Shown here: piece after piece, positions 23,600 to 35,899 of the stretch
Position numbering within the stretch: position 1 is the stretch's first letter
Layout of the letters: each line of letters begins with the position of its first letter
DNA from: Calycina herbarum
Lineage: Eukaryota; Ascomycota; Leotiomycetes; Helotiales; Pezizellaceae
DNA length: 64,000 nucleotides
Reading direction: 5' to 3'
Assembly: GCA_001414485.1 (NCBI GenBank)
Contig: LLEY01000163.1
Span: forward strand, 1 to 64,000
Position numbers and translations under genes: made by a program
Notes under the pieces: model-generated
Told to the model about the DNA's origin: nothing
The model's input: only the letters and a program-made list of their open reading frames with translations
The model's database searches: none

Positions 23600-26500
23600 A
23601 GAAGTACTACTAATATAATATCGAAAACTACGCTATCCTCGGGTTTAACCTCTATACTACCCTTAGCGCTAATAATGCCGGTATTACTAGTTACTACTCT
23701 TAGAGAGGAAGTGAAATTACTAGTACTAAGAACGTTTAATAGCTCTTTAGAGAAACTTACTAAGTTTATTATAAAAGCCTTAATATACTTAAACTTTTAC
23801 TTAGTATAGTTTACTTATAAAACTAATTAAGTTATATAGCTTACTACCCGTCTTAAGAGAGTAGTATATAACTAGATAGAGCTATATTTAGAGGATTTTT
23901 AGAAGAATAAAATATTAAATAGAAAAGTATTAAACCTTATAAATAAAAGTACTTAAGGATTGTTTTTAACTATTACTAGATTTAAGAAAGGAATTAACTA
24001 GGTGTTTATAGATATAGACTTAAAGAAAAAAGCGATATAAGCTTTATATAGCCTTCGATAAAAGGGTTTAGCTACTAAATATACGTTAATATTCTAGTAA
24101 TACTCTATACGTCTTAGCTAGAACGACGAAGCCTTATATAAACAGTACTATAGAAGATTAAAGAATAGTGTTAAGAACGAATTAGCTAGGGATAACTTCC
24201 TAGACATACTCGATAAGTTAACTAACGATATAATTAAGATTAATAATCGGAATTATAAGTAGAGTCTAGAGAAGAAAGGTAGTTATAGACATCGATATTA
24301 AGGAAAGAGTAGGAAGAAGGACTATAGAGATCCTATAGAAATTAATACTACTTAGAAATATTAGGTCTAAGGAAAAAGAACTTAAGGTAAAAACCTACTA
24401 AAGAAAGGGCTTTCCTAGAAGAAGCGAGATTATCGACGCGAGTAGAACTTATGTTATAACTATAGCCTCTCTAGCTATAGAGTAAATAAGTATAGTAAGA
24501 AGAAAGACTCTAAAGAGAAATAAGCTAATACTACTATCTAAAAAGAAGTAGCTTTACTAGAAAAAATTAAACTTATAGATAAGGAACTTAAGGCTAAAGA
24601 ATATAGTATATAGATTAAAATAGTTGCCTTAGATATAATAGTAGAAGCTATATACCTATAGCTAAATAAAGGAATCGAGCTACGAGTTAGTAAAGTATAA
24701 GATACTAATAATAATAGAAATCTACTTCTTAAAGAATATTATAATATATAGTTAGAAATAGAATATAAATTACCTCTTTAAGTAGAATATAAGTTACTAC
24801 TAATAATAAGTTTATTAGAGTTATTAAAATTAGAATCTGATTTAGTAGAAGTAGATCTAAGAATATATAAGTCTAAATAAGATAAGATATAGGTATTTAT
24901 TAGAACCTTTAAGAGAGGAAATAGATAGATATATATAGAAAACTAGAAACCTGATTTTTAGAGCTTATATTCTACTTAAGGAATTAACTATACTATTTTA
25001 ACTACTTATAAAATAGTTTAGAATAAATAAGATAGAGTAATATTAGTAAGCCTTATTACTAGAAGAGAGACTATTGAATTTAAGAAACCTAGACTAAAAT
25101 AAGTAATATCTAATAAACTATCTAGTCTATCTAAGATAGGAGATATATAGATAGTTATAGATCTTTAAGAGGAAACTAGCTTATAGTAATAGTAGAGTCT
25201 TAATAACTTTATAGAATAACTAAAACCTAGTTTCTTAAGTACGCTACCTAATAATAGAGAAGCTATACTAGAAATAAGAGGCTAGTATACTATAGTTGCT
25301 TTAGTCGGAAAAGTTAGAGTGATATTTTAGGAATCTAGAAGTAGAAGATTATTTAGTATAATCTTTTAAGAAATAAATAAATATAATATAGACTAAGAAA
25401 CAGAATTAGTATAAAAAGAACTTTACTAACTAATAATTAGAGAACTAAATACTATCTTTAGAGAAAATTAGTTAGTTATAACTATAAAGATAAAAGAGAA
25501 GAAACTTCGAGTTATAATCGACTCTAGAGTAATAAGTAATTTCCTTTCCTTAATAGCTTTAGAAAAGCTAAACATTCTAATTAAGAATATAAAACTATAC
25601 TACTTAGAGGTGGTTAACGGAATAGACGTTGTCTACTAAGATAGGATTATTAATTAGTAAACTATTCTAATAAAAGTTAATATTAAAGAATACTACTTAG
25701 ATATATAATTTAATATTATTAAAATAGGAAGTAAGGAAGTAATACTTAGTATATTATAGATTTAGGAATATAATCTAGATATTAATTAGAAGGCTAGAAT
25801 AATAACCTTTAGTTAATATAATTACGTAGGTTTATAATTATAATTATAAGGCTAGAACAAGGTTAGTACTACCTCTTCTAAGACGCTAGAACACCTTATC
25901 TAAGGTTCTCTATAGGTTAGCAGAACAGCTAATAACGAAATACCTATATAGTATAGAGAATTTAAAGCTTTGTTTAAAAACCTAGAAGACTTATAAGCCT
26001 TGCTAAAACATCGCTTATAAGATTATAAGATTAAATTAAAAGAGAGTTATTACCTCTTAAAATAGAAGCTTTAGTTATATAACTAGAAAAGCTTCTAGAG
26101 AATAGAAAGTTATATAAAAGAAGGTATTAAAAAGGGATATATTAGGAAATCTAAGTTACTAATTATCTTAAATATACTTATTATTAAGAAAAAAGATAAC
26201 TTAGAAAGAAGAGTATATATTAATTATTAAGAAGTAAATTATACTATAGTTAAGAATACTTATCTACTACTACCTAGCTAATACTTATAGAATAAGTTAG
26301 ACAAAGTAATATAATTTATAAAACTATATTAATAAAACGTCTATAGACTTATATAAATAAAAGTCGAAAACGAATAGAAGATAGTATTTGCTTTACTATC
26401 AGGCTTTTATAAATATATAGTTATACTATTTAAACTTTATAACGTACTAGCTATATATTAGAGATAAAATAATAATATTTTAAGAGATCTTCTAAGAGTA

Positions 26501-28800
26501 ACTATAATTTATTATCTAGATAATATCTTAATCTTCTTAGAAAAAGAAGAAGAATATAAGAGATATGTTAAAGAAGTTTTATAACAACTTATAAAAGTAA
26601 ACTCTCGGTTAAAACTCTTAAAATATAAGTTCGAAGTAATTTAGACACTTTTCCTAAAGTAGGTATTTAGACTAGGGAAAATAGAAATAGATCTAGTAAA
26701 GATCTAAGACATCTTAAACTAAAAGTTACTAGAGAATATAAAAGATATATAGTTCTTTCTTAGATTTATAAACTTCTACTATCTATTTATTTAGAACTAT
26801 ATAAAGATTACTAAACTAATATCAGTACTAGTAAAAAAGGCTATTAAATTTATATAGAATAAATAAGCTAAGAACGCTTTCTAGAAGATTAAAGTAAAGT
26901 TTATAGAAAAACTAATTCTATATAATTTTAATATAAATAAACCTAGTATAATTAAAATAGATACCTTAGATATAATAGTAGGTACGATTTACTTATAACT
27001 AAATAACAAAGGAAAACTTATATCTATTATATACTATTCTAAAACATTTAACCTAGTATAATAAAACTATAGTATCTTTAATAAAGAACTACTTACTATA
27101 GTATTAGCTTTAGAATACTAGAGGATTTATTTATAGCTAGTAAAATACTAGGTTACGATTCTATCTAACTATAAGAATCTTAGAATATTTATAACAACTA
27201 AGGAACTTATAACTAGATAGTTAGCTAGATAGTAAGAGATATTAGAAGGGTTTAATATTATTATTTAATATATAAAGGGAATAATAAACGTTTAAGCTAA
27301 TACTCTTAGCTAGAAACCCAGATATAAGAGAAACAAAGAATATAAGAAGATTATAATCTTAAAAACTCTTAAGAATAGAGACCTAGTACCTACTATATAT
27401 AAAATAGTAGTAATAAATAATATCTAGATAGATAAAATTTAAAATATATATAAAGGTTATAACTAGTATATAAAAGGGAAATTATAGATTCCTAGTTTAT
27501 ATATAAAGGAGTTTATATAAGAATACTATACTATACCTACTTATAGCTACTAAGGAATTCGTAAGACCTTCTTAAAAATAAGATAATACTACTATATTAA
27601 TCGATTATCTATAATAGTTAAGGAAGTAATAATAGAATATAATATCTATACTAGGAATAAGGCTTTCTACTATACTTCTTATAAACAGATAAATACTACT
27701 CTAATACTATAGATACCTTAGAAATCAATATCTATAGATTTTATTATTAAATTACTAAAATCTAAAGATCTAATAATAGAAGTTAAGTATAACACGATCT
27801 TAGTTATTATAGAATAACTTATAAAGTATATAATTCTAATAGTATATATAGAATTAAGTATAACTAAGGAATTAGTATTAGCGTTCCTTAGAGAGGTAGT
27901 CTTAAGATATAAACTATCTAAAAAAATACTCTTAGATAGAGATAAACTCTTTACCTTAAAATTTTAGATCGCTCTTATAGAGTAATTAGGTACGAAAAGG
28001 AAGCTTTCTATAGCTTTTCACTCTTAGATAAATAGAGGAAATAAACAAATAAATTAAGTAGTTAAAATATACCTTCGTTATTATATAAACTACTAGTAAA
28101 ACAACTAGGTAGAACTACTACTTTTAGCATAGTTTGCTTATAATAGTTTAGTAATAGAAATAATACTTATTACGCTATTCTACGCTAACTATAGATATAA
28201 ATTATCAGCGTATTAAGAACCGCTGTCTACGACTATTAACAACTAACTTACTCGTATTTATATTTTAAAAATCAAAAGTTTATATAAAGAACTAGTAGAG
28301 GATTTGTAGTTTATAGCTAAAAGAAACGTATACTACTATAATAAACGACGTAGTTAGAAGCTAATACTAAAAGAGAGAGATAAAGTCTATATAGTATAGA
28401 AAAACATTAATATAAAAAGACTAAGTAATAAACTAGATTATAAAAGACTTAGACTATTTAAAATTAAACGAGTTAAAGGATCTTTAAATTATAAATTAAT
28501 ATTACTAAAGATAATAAATATCTACCTAGTATTCTATATATCCCTACTTAAACTAGTACTACTAGGAGTACTACTAGCTCTAATTATAGAAATTTAACTA
28601 GTAAACCTAAATACTAAATATAAAGTTAAAAGAATTCTTAACTATAAACTTATTAAAGGATAAGTTAAGTATTTAATTAAATAGTTAGATTACCTATACT
28701 TAGAAAACACTTAGAAACTAAAAAGTAATCTTAACTACTACCTAGTACAACTTTAAGAGTTCTACTAGTAAAACCTAGGTTTACCTATATCTCGTAGTTA
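23600..28800 (+). pseudogene. Gypsy-2 gag-pol polyprotein with chromodomain (RIP-degenerated)
   Basis: A single frame with Gln/Trp codons turned to stops. Gag occupies about 23700-24500 and ends in a zinc-knuckle relic (CYNYSLSSYRVNKYS at about 24450-24495). The protease is at about 25510-25545 (IIDSRVISNF, from the DSGA motif). The reverse-transcriptase box is at about 26513-26540 (YLDNILIF, from YLDD), with RNase H at about 26935-27250. The integrase zinc finger is at about 27640-27690, with both Cys changed to Tyr, and the core extends to about 28200. The chromodomain lies at about 28615-28730 (YKVKRILNYKLIKGQVKYL and LDYLYLENT). No coding capacity remains. Confidence 0.85.
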
Positions 28801-28809
28801 AGAGGAAAA

Positions 28810-29468
28810 GCTTTAAGAAAGGCTAGGTTAAAACTTAGCTTAGATTAGGAATCAACGAAGATAAGTAGAGCTACTAGATATATAATCTCCGTCTTCTATT
28901 GTTTTTCCTCTACCTTCTATTATTTTTTCTCTTCTCTTTCTCTCTCCTTAGCTTTATTAAGCTCTTATAGGTTTATAAGACTATGTTAGAGTATCTCTTA
29001 CTTCTATTTAGTAAGGAAACGTTGCTATTACTATAATTAGAGGATTTTCTACATAGCCTTAGAACTCTTTTATATAGCTTCTTCTTAAACTTTAAAGGCT
29101 ATCTCTTCCTCTTACTATAACCACTGCTACTAAGTATTAATAGATTTCTATTTAAAAAGTAAGAGTATTCGGTTTTGTTTTTTAACGTTATAGAGTTTAC
29201 CTTTTCTAGTATACTTAGAGTACTTAGAACTACTAATAATACTAATACATCGACAACCAGCCTTTACTTGAATACATCAGATATAGAGAATCATTTCATA
29301 TCCTAATTATTTAATTCGAAAGGCGTTTAGGATTCTATATTATTTAAGTCTATCTTTACAGATAGGTGTTAACGATATAATAGAAAGAAGAGAAGTATAC
29401 TAGCTTTCTAACGATATTTCTTAGCTTATATTTAAGCATAAGGACACGCTAGGCTAAGAAGGGGATAG
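28810..29468 (+). other. Gypsy-2 3' non-coding region
   Basis: About 650 bp between the chromodomain and the 3' LTR. It is A/T-rich with pyrimidine runs near 28900-28960. I see no ORF or known motif except the purine tract at 29457-29468. Confidence 0.6.
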
Positions 29469-29931
29469 TGTTATAAATTATAGAAAGTAATAAGTAGTCT
29501 AGACAGCGCTCTAATAGAATAAAGTATAATATCTAGGAAAGGAAGGTAATATAGAAGGAAATTAGTAATATAAAAGATATTTAAGAGTTTTAGGATCTCA
29601 CTATTATAAGACTGTTAGAAGTCACGTGTGGTCACGTGACGTGATCGCCTTAATCGCTCTAATCGCCCTGATCGCGAGCGATGTAGGCGATATAAGCGAT
29701 ATAGGCGATGTACTTAGAAAACGAAGGTTCTATATAAGACTAGCACGTCTGTTATTAGATAGAAGCTTCGTACTCAACTTTAGTTATTAATCTTATTATC
29801 TTATTTAACATTTTTAATATAAGTAACGAGTTTACTTCTAAGTAAACAATCTATCGCGTCTGTACTTCTTACCTATATACTAACCTTTAAGACTTAGTCA
29901 TCTTTGTTTAGTTCGTTTGAGTTTCGTTATA
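29469..29931 (+). repeat. Gypsy-2 3' LTR
   Basis: 463 bp, partner of 23139-23583. The target duplication TAGCA is at 29932-29936, after which the LINE frame resumes. Confidence 0.9.
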
Positions 29932-31153
29932 TAGCAGGCCCGCCTTCTCGAGGTAGTAGGTCCAAGCCCTAGTAGTAATAAGGACTCCTATAAAGCTGAA
30001 TTCCTTAAATTCCTTACCTCTGTCTCGTCTACAGACCTGGTTATATTTACCGACGACTCTTACTTAGACGACAAAAGTACTAGTAGCGGCGTATGTCTTA
30101 TAAGAGAAGAGGTTGTTCTAAATATAAGGCTCTTCCTCTTTAGTAAAATATTAGAGATATACGACGTAGAAGCTAAAGCTACCTTATATAGTCTAGAACT
30201 AGCCCTAGACTTCTCTTTCTAGGCCTCGGCTACGAAGTGCTAGATTTGCCTTAATAACCTTAAAGCTATACTATAACTAACCTACTAGTCTTATAGTATA
30301 TTATAAGAGACCTTTAATAAGGTATATAGCTTTACTTAGCTATACTCAGAGAAGATTTAGATAAGGTAGTGCCCTAGTTATATAGGAATCCGCGGTAACG
30401 AAATAGTTAACAAAGCTGTAAGAAAAGCAGCTTAAATACCCTCTTCTAGTTCCTCTCTACTCTATACTACTACACTTAAGAGAGAGGTTAAAGAGACAGA
30501 GATCAGGCTCGTAAATCAGCTCTAGTAGACAACGCTCCTAGATACCTATAAAAACCTAGGACTTACTTCCTAGCTTTTAAAACCTAAGACTCTCTAGCTA
30601 CTAAGAGAGGTCCTAGCTCAGCTAATTACGGCTTAAACTAGACACAGAGACTTTATAGCATATTACCTCCGCTTCTTCTACCTTAATACGTTACTAGAAT
30701 CAGGGAATTATAAGTATAAAAGAGCGAAAACATAATTCTATCTACTCTACTATAGGCTAGTAAATAACAAAGACCTAAGGCTATTAGCTAAGGTAGAGGG
30801 AAACCCTTAACTTCTTTTTAGACCTAGCTACGAGGAACTCTTTAGTAAGATCTATACTAAAACTAAGTTCTTTACGAAAATCTATCCTTTAAGATAGCTT
30901 AACTCTCTTTTCCTTTCTTTTCTCTTTACTTATATATCTCCTTTGTCTTTCCCTGATTCTATAACTAATTAAGGATAAGGGCTGTTCCGAAAGTAGAGCT
31001 TCTCTTTAAACTATCTCTTGTAAATTAGCTTACTCGTTTACTATCCCTGTAGCCTAGGGCACCCCCCTAGCGTCATTTGCCCTCTTTTGGGACACTTTTA
31101 GGATTTAGCCCACGCGAGCTATTCTCCGCTTGACGTTAAATAGAAATAAATAA

Positions 31154-31169
31154 ATACGTGTGAAGAAGC
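31154..31169. repeat. 16-bp target site duplication, right copy
   Basis: Exact repeat of 5854-5869. It directly follows the AAATA tail of the LINE. Confidence 0.92.
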
Positions 31170-31863
31170 CATTGCCGATACGGACTGCCCAGATGAAATT
31201 ATTATAACAAATTGGAAAATAATCGTCCCAACACAGAAAGCAAAAACCAAAAGTCTGCTTGGTCTTATCGGAAAGAAATTATTAGAGATCAAAAGTCTTC
31301 GTTCTGGTGTAAGTATAGTATTTGGTACCTAGACCTGCCCCACTAATTGCATCACTAGCTATACAACGCTCTCTCGGTACGAGAGGCAACAAGAAGCACA
31401 CGAATGAACCAGATCATGCTATTATTCACTTTAGCGACAATTCTCTACCTTCCACCAACATTTGTTGCGGTATGTCAGGTTACTTGGCCATGAGTTAGTC
31501 TCTAATAAACTGTGACAGACATTCATGGCACTTGACTTATTTCAAACCTCGGATCAAACTCATTTCTGGAACATCTTTAGTGGTGCTATAGGCGTCACCT
31601 ATTTGGCGGCGATAATTGCATTAGTGGCCATATACCGTGGGGATACCGTGGATCTTCTTTCAAGCGCGACTAAATGGCTCAGCAACGAGCGCCCGACGAA
31701 AACCCAGATAGCTGAGACCAAATCTAAAACTTCAATCCTTGGTAAACTACGGCAGCGATTTCATACTAAGGGGGAAGTCAAGTTTGAAAGTCAAAAGAAA
31801 AGGGAAAGGTATGAAACGCAACGGAGAGTATCTTGCTATGATTCTGTTTTTCTTTGCCCGTAA
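31154..31863 (+). pseudogene. CorA-like membrane protein gene, 3' part
   Basis: Continuation of the gene cut at 5869. The exon at 31154-31308 ends KSLLGLIGKKLLEIKSLRSG. An intron at 31309-31358 (50 nt) follows. The next exon, 31359-31469, encodes LYNALSVREATRSTRMNQI and then the first transmembrane helix (MLLFTLATILYLPPTFVA). A second intron lies at 31470-31518 (49 nt). The last exon, 31519-31863, gives TFMALDLFQ, a second helix (IGVTYLAAIIALVAIY) and a basic tail. In fungal CorA-like proteins this two-helix end, with a loop after the first helix, is the membrane anchor of a divalent-cation-transporter-like fold. The usual GMN-type signature is absent; MALDLF is in its place. The 3' half is intact and spliceable but cut off from its promoter by 25 kb. 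It converges on the SDR gene ending at 31987. Confidence 0.75.
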
Positions 31864-31986
31864 GAAATAACATGGGTATTCAGGTATATATTCACTGCCA
31901 TTCCTTATTTTCCAATTTCCTTCCCCCAGAGAATATGCTATAGGAACAAACAGCTTCCTAAGTGTGTGTGTTCCGTAGAAAATTCA

Positions 31987-33156
31987 TCAAGAGTAATCAA
32001 CTGTGTTTTTTTGGCACCATTTCCAAAACTCATTTGCTCTGCCTGTTCCACCTTCATTTGTAGTCTTCAATGCATCGAGGAGATCAGGACGTGGTCCAGT
32101 ATGTTTTCGGCCCCATGGGATTACTGGAACAAATTGTCAGCTAGAAACTTGGATGAATTATTTTGTATGTGGTCCAAAACGGAATTCTTGGAAAGAGGGA
32201 TTGGAGGAGACAAACCATAACCTCCAGAATCATCCAACGTTAACTCATCACTTATACCTGCCCATAAAGCTGTGTATGCTCCCATCTTGCCGGGGTATAG
32301 AAGTGGGTAACTCAAGTACATCATCCACATTTTGTTCCTCATCAAGTTTGTTTTGAGATTGCCCGGATTCTGCTTGTGAGTTAGTATCTATAGAATACAT
32401 TTCGATTGATGTTAATGTATAAGGGGGTATGAAACCTAGGAGGGAATGGGAAGAAAAATATCGTACTTGGACAATGCTTAGTACTTCTTCATCCTTTACT
32501 TGTTTTCCAAACTCACTAGCCAAAAACCAATTTCCCGTCTTGCTATTGACGTAATTTTGAAAATTATCCTTGGGTGGAGTATCAAGTTCTTGGATATCGA
32601 GGCCATCTTTTGGTGCAGAGAGATCAACAACTTGCGAAGAAGTCCAGATGATTCGCACCGAACTGCCCGAAATATCGGACTTTGCTGCCGTTCTCTTCAA
32701 CAAAGGTAGAAGCAGAGAAGTAAACAGAAAAGGACCCAGACAATTCGTAGCCAGCTGAAGTTCATGTCCCTGTTTACTCACACGTCCCACAGGCGGTTGA
32801 GAGACCCCTGCATTATTGAATAGAACATCCAATATCTCCTCCTTTTCGAGAAATTCTAATGCCGAAGCCTTAATCGTTGTAAGATCCGAGAGATCAAGAA
32901 AAAGAAAATTCAATTCTCCAGAATCTTCCGTATCTCTTACTCCACCTTTGATCTCTTCAATCGCAGCCCTCGCAGAATCTTCAGAGCGTCCGGCGACGTA
33001 AATCTTCCCACCGGCGCCATAGAGAAGCTTCGAAAGTTCGAGACCAACGCCCGAATACCCGCCCGTGATGAGGAAAACTCGTCCCTTCTGACTGGGGAGA
33101 TTCTCCTCTGTCAACGTGGGGGCAGGCGGGAAGAATTGAGAGAATGTGGCACCCAT
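31987..33156 (-). CDS. Short-chain dehydrogenase/reductase (SDR), retinol-dehydrogenase-like
   Basis: Three exons on the minus strand: 33156-32467, 32369-32216 and 32123-31987. The introns are 32370-32466 (97 nt, TACTAAC branch) and 32124-32215 (92 nt). The start MGATFSQFFPPAP is chosen because fungal relatives begin this way; an upstream in-frame ATG at 33486 would add 110 unrelated residues. Seen: NAD(P)-binding TGGYSGVG, LFNNAG, and NYVNSKTGNW with the catalytic Tyr-x3-Lys spaced as YVNSK. After the second exon comes the ending GGYVIPWGR..LLDALKTTNEGGTG..FWKWC, typical of this group. It is a soluble NAD(P)(H)-dependent oxidoreductase; the substrate cannot be inferred. The codons at both splice junctions are restored exactly, so the gene looks intact. 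Confidence 0.9.
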
Positions 33157-34197
33157 GTTGTTTGTCGGTAATTTGTTTCCAAGTGAGTGAGATCTGGATG
33201 TGGTATCCGGTGAGATGTGGTATCCGGTGAGATGTGGCGTGTTTGAAAATTGCGAGGTTGGTGAATGTGTGTAACCCGCGGTTGGTTTTGGGATTGACGT
33301 AATAAAATTATGTGCAGGTGCGGAGCGAGAGTGAGTGATGGCTTTTGTGATATGAATGCAAAACGATTGGATGACGGACTGGAGTGTTGTGATGTGGTGG
33401 TGGGGCCAGATTCGGTAAGAACCGACCTTGGTGCCGCAGTCTAACCCCCTTTTCTCGCCTTTTCTCCATCCCATCGTTAATATCATAGAACAAGTCCAAT
33501 CATTATATGAGAATTTCTACAACATCGTTCAAAACGTCTTTCAGTTCTGGTCTTTGTCAGCTCACTCTCGCCCCACACCCGGAAGTCATGCAAAAGTGAT
33601 CCGGCCATGTGTTTTCAATGTGCTCGGATCGCTCACCGATTATTGCAGCTGTTACACTAGGTACCCAGGAGCTGGGAAAAGCCGCTTTAATCAAAGCAAC
33701 GTGGTTGACGAATTGAGAAGCTGTCGATCATTGACATCTGCCGGGTTGTCTCAGCCGTTATACGAGCATGCCTGAATTGGTTAGAAACAGTATCTGCATA
33801 AATGCTCATTTAACCTCGTAGGATTCAGTCGAAAACGTAGAAGTATTTCCAGGAAACACCTTCACATGAATCATGTAGGTGAAGATTAGAGGAAGTCCAA
33901 ACTAGATTTTGCATTTCGAAATTTCTTAGACTAGATTAAGACAACCGGGCAATCCCCAGAAAGTGTGTAATAACTACCGTGAATATACACCGCAGAAGAA
34001 TCTGGGAGTTTTCATCCATAACCTTCCTCTCTCCAAGTCCGGAATGACAGCATTTAACGCCTCCGCTATGGTCGTACTATTTTATCGAACCTAAGCAGAA
34101 CCCCAAAACTCCCATTTGAGCCCAAATACCCCGTTCCAGATGCCCTGGACCAGTTCCTATCCCTTTCCAAAACGCCAAAATACACAATATCCAAAAT
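33157..34197. other. Intergenic region with SDR promoter
   Basis: About 1 kb between two minus-strand genes. It holds the SDR promoter and 5' leader, including two tandem copies of a 17-bp unit (TGGTATCCGGTGAGATG) at 33201-33217 and 33218-33234. The open frame 33428-33775 (+) has no recognisable feature and I do not call it. Bases 33780-34190 hold only unremarkable sequence. Confidence 0.6.
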
Positions 34198-35887
34198 TCA
34201 CATGCCACCCATAGGCCCACCACCCATTGGTCCTCCCCCATCTGCATGAATTCCTCCGCCCATCGGTCCTCCCGATGTTGTAGGGGCCATTTCTTGTTGC
34301 TGATCACCCTCGTTTCCACCGAATAATGCTGGACGGGGACGCGAACCCGGGCCTCGGAAATGCGGTTGTATCGAAAAGTCCATATGCATTTCTTCTGGGT
34401 CATGCAAAGGTCTTGTTGTATTAAACCTCACTGGTGGTGGTGTCGCTGTGTTTCCATGAGAGTCGTCTGAGTTTGAGCTAACCCTGGTCAAGTTGACCTC
34501 ATCCGCTCGATTCATCTGCGACCACTGTGAATTCGAAAAGTCCTTTCTTGAACCACTCATCCCGCTTCCTGTTACGAAGCTCTCCTCATCTCGATTGTTG
34601 GTACGGAAAACGCTCGTAGAGAAGTAGGCTAGCTTCCTAGGCCAGTGACGCTTGACGAATGCTGGGAAAACGAGAAGACAAGCACATAATAGGCCGCAAT
34701 GTACTTCCAAAGTACTTTGATATGTTAGTGAACATGATGAATGAAGTATAGGGAGGGATAAATAGGAGAGTGGAAACTTACGACCATACATCTATCTTTG
34801 CAAACTCCCAAGTCGTATCCAATGACCCGTTGTAGATTTTGAAAAACATAGCGAGTCTTACAATGCTCATTGTCGTGGCACTAGATCCAGGTTAGCACAT
34901 ATTCTAGTTTACTCGCTGAAAGAAAGTACATACATTAAACCGAGTCCAAAAACCGAGATGACTCTCAGCTTTTGTGCTGGTGCGAGTGGTAGAGCCCAGA
35001 CTGCTGGTATTGGCACCATCAAAACATAAATGTCGCTGAAGGTGTTGACGAAACCAGAATAATAAGACACAAAATAGACCTTGGTACAGTAGCCTTTGAC
35101 TGACATATCCCAAGAACGAGCTGCCGGAACGCACTGAAATACTTGTGTAAAAAGCATGATGATGTAAAGAACTCCAACTGCAATTATGCCACCATTCACA
35201 AATAGTAGGGTCTTTCGGCTCGACAGAAAAATATTTCTGTAGAATGACAGACAAGCTAACTTGATGGCAGCGACAGTTACAATGTAGATCCATATTCCGA
35301 TGCTATACGGCTATTGTTTTGTTAGTGGATAAATTGAACATGCCGAAAGTTTTTACTTGCTCGAAATACCCTCCTTAACTGACCACCCTCCCAGTCGAGA
35401 TCCCATATATGACGCCCATGGCCTTCCAAGGTAGCTGTATACTTGTTAGAACAGATGTCAAGATTGATATACATTCCATTGAAATCTTACCCCAAAAAGC
35501 AACACTTGTGCCCGCAATCGCTAAAATCTGAACGCGAGTTAACACTTGAGAATAAGAGACCAAACCTCTCATTAACATACATATGCGCACACACAGAAGT
35601 CTATAAATGTTAGTAAGGATATGATTTCGGCATGGTGGAAGCTTACAATCGTCGACCTTTAGTTGTTTGACAATAAACTTTCGAGTGTAGAGTCGCATTG
35701 CCAGGCCGAGAGTTATAACGGCCAGGCATATCGAATGTAGAACGATGAAACAAGTATTTTGGTTAACTGGATTAATGAGGTTTGGTATGGTTCCAGGCGG
35801 TGCACCCAGAGACTCAGGTGATGGCTTCCTCAGTGCCATTGACGGAGGATTCGCGGTATTGTTACCCCGTCCTCGAGGGGTAATCAA
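34198..35887 (-). CDS. Fungal rhodopsin-domain integral membrane protein (PTH11-like family)
   Basis: Six exons on the minus strand: 35887-35647, 35544-35491, 35434-35370, 35310-34934, 34880-34782 and 34714-34198. The introns are 53-102 nt and all frames join. The first helix follows NQNTCFIVLHSICLAVITLG, then RLYTRKFIVKQLKVDD. Later helices include YSIGIWIYIVTVAAIKLACL, GGIIAVGVLYIIMLFTQVF and YVLMVPIPAVWALPLAPAQK, followed by IATTMSIVRLAMF and GLLCACLLVFP. This is the seven-helix fungal rhodopsin fold with the usual LACLSFYR and Cys-rich loop. The C-terminal tail of about 140 residues is cytosolic-type, disordered and ends in repeated GGPMGGG units. The family includes putative plasma-membrane receptors, but no CFEM domain is seen. 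The start could also be the internal Met at 35839. Confidence 0.82.
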
Positions 35888-35899
35888 ATTTTTCGTCCG

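Larger units (their letters stand above)
23139..29931 (+). mobile_element. Gypsy-2: chromodomain Ty3/Gypsy retrotransposon
   Basis: LTRs at 23139-23583 (445 bp) and 29469-29931 (463 bp) have ends TGTTATA/TATTACG..CGTTATA. The flanking 5-bp duplication is TAGTA on the left and TAGCA on the right, one C-to-T change. A purine tract (AAGGGGATAG) abuts the 3' LTR. The order gag, protease, reverse transcriptase, RNase H, integrase, chromodomain is that of a chromovirus. It splits LINE ORF2 between reverse transcriptase and RNase H, in the same orientation. Confidence 0.92.
12900..30905 (+). pseudogene. LINE ORF2 (endonuclease, reverse transcriptase, RNase H), split by two Gypsy elements
   Basis: ORF2 is spread over three pieces. 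An APE-type endonuclease lies at about 12900-13402 and continues at 20904-20990 (LDLAFCSNN). The reverse transcriptase runs from about 21480 to 22350, with its active box FGYVDDI intact at about 22330-22350, followed by the thumb region to 23138. RNase H lies at about 30030-30450 (FTDDSYLDD, EAKATLYSLELAL, GIRGNEIVNKA). The C-terminal segment to 30895 aligns residue for residue with the clean copy at 47092-47418. The role would be target-primed reverse transcription. Many TAG/TAA codons inactivate it. Confidence 0.85.
5870..31153 (+). mobile_element. Tad1-type LINE carrying nested Copia, two Gypsy elements and a Fot1 transposon
   Basis: A non-LTR retrotransposon inserted in the CorA-like gene. 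It is bounded by 16-bp target duplications and ends at 31153 in an A-rich AAATA-type tail. LINE sequence occupies 5870-6843, 12102-13402, 20904-23138 and 29932-31153, about 5.7 kb once the inserts are removed. Domain order: ORF1 with gag-like zinc knuckles, then ORF2 with endonuclease, reverse transcriptase, RNase H and a C-terminal CCHC-like segment. This order is typical of the Tad1 clade of fungal LINEs. All frames are RIP-mutated. The 3' 600 bp are the same family as the clean fragment at 46822-47418. Whether the 5' end at 5870 is complete or truncated cannot be judged. Confidence 0.9.

Noticed and set aside
1..31153. tRNA or rRNA genes in the AT-rich half
   Set aside because: I found no A-box/B-box pair or conserved rRNA segment by eye. 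Only a primer-binding-site-like word near 465 was seen.
32003..32356. Plus-strand frames 31966-32356 as genes
   Set aside because: They are antisense shadows of the last exons of the SDR on the minus strand.
32248..33486. A 412-codon single-exon version of the SDR starting at 33486
   Set aside because: The first 110 residues are low-complexity leader translation, and the last 60 read through the first intron. The spliced model recovers the conserved GGYVIPWGR ending.
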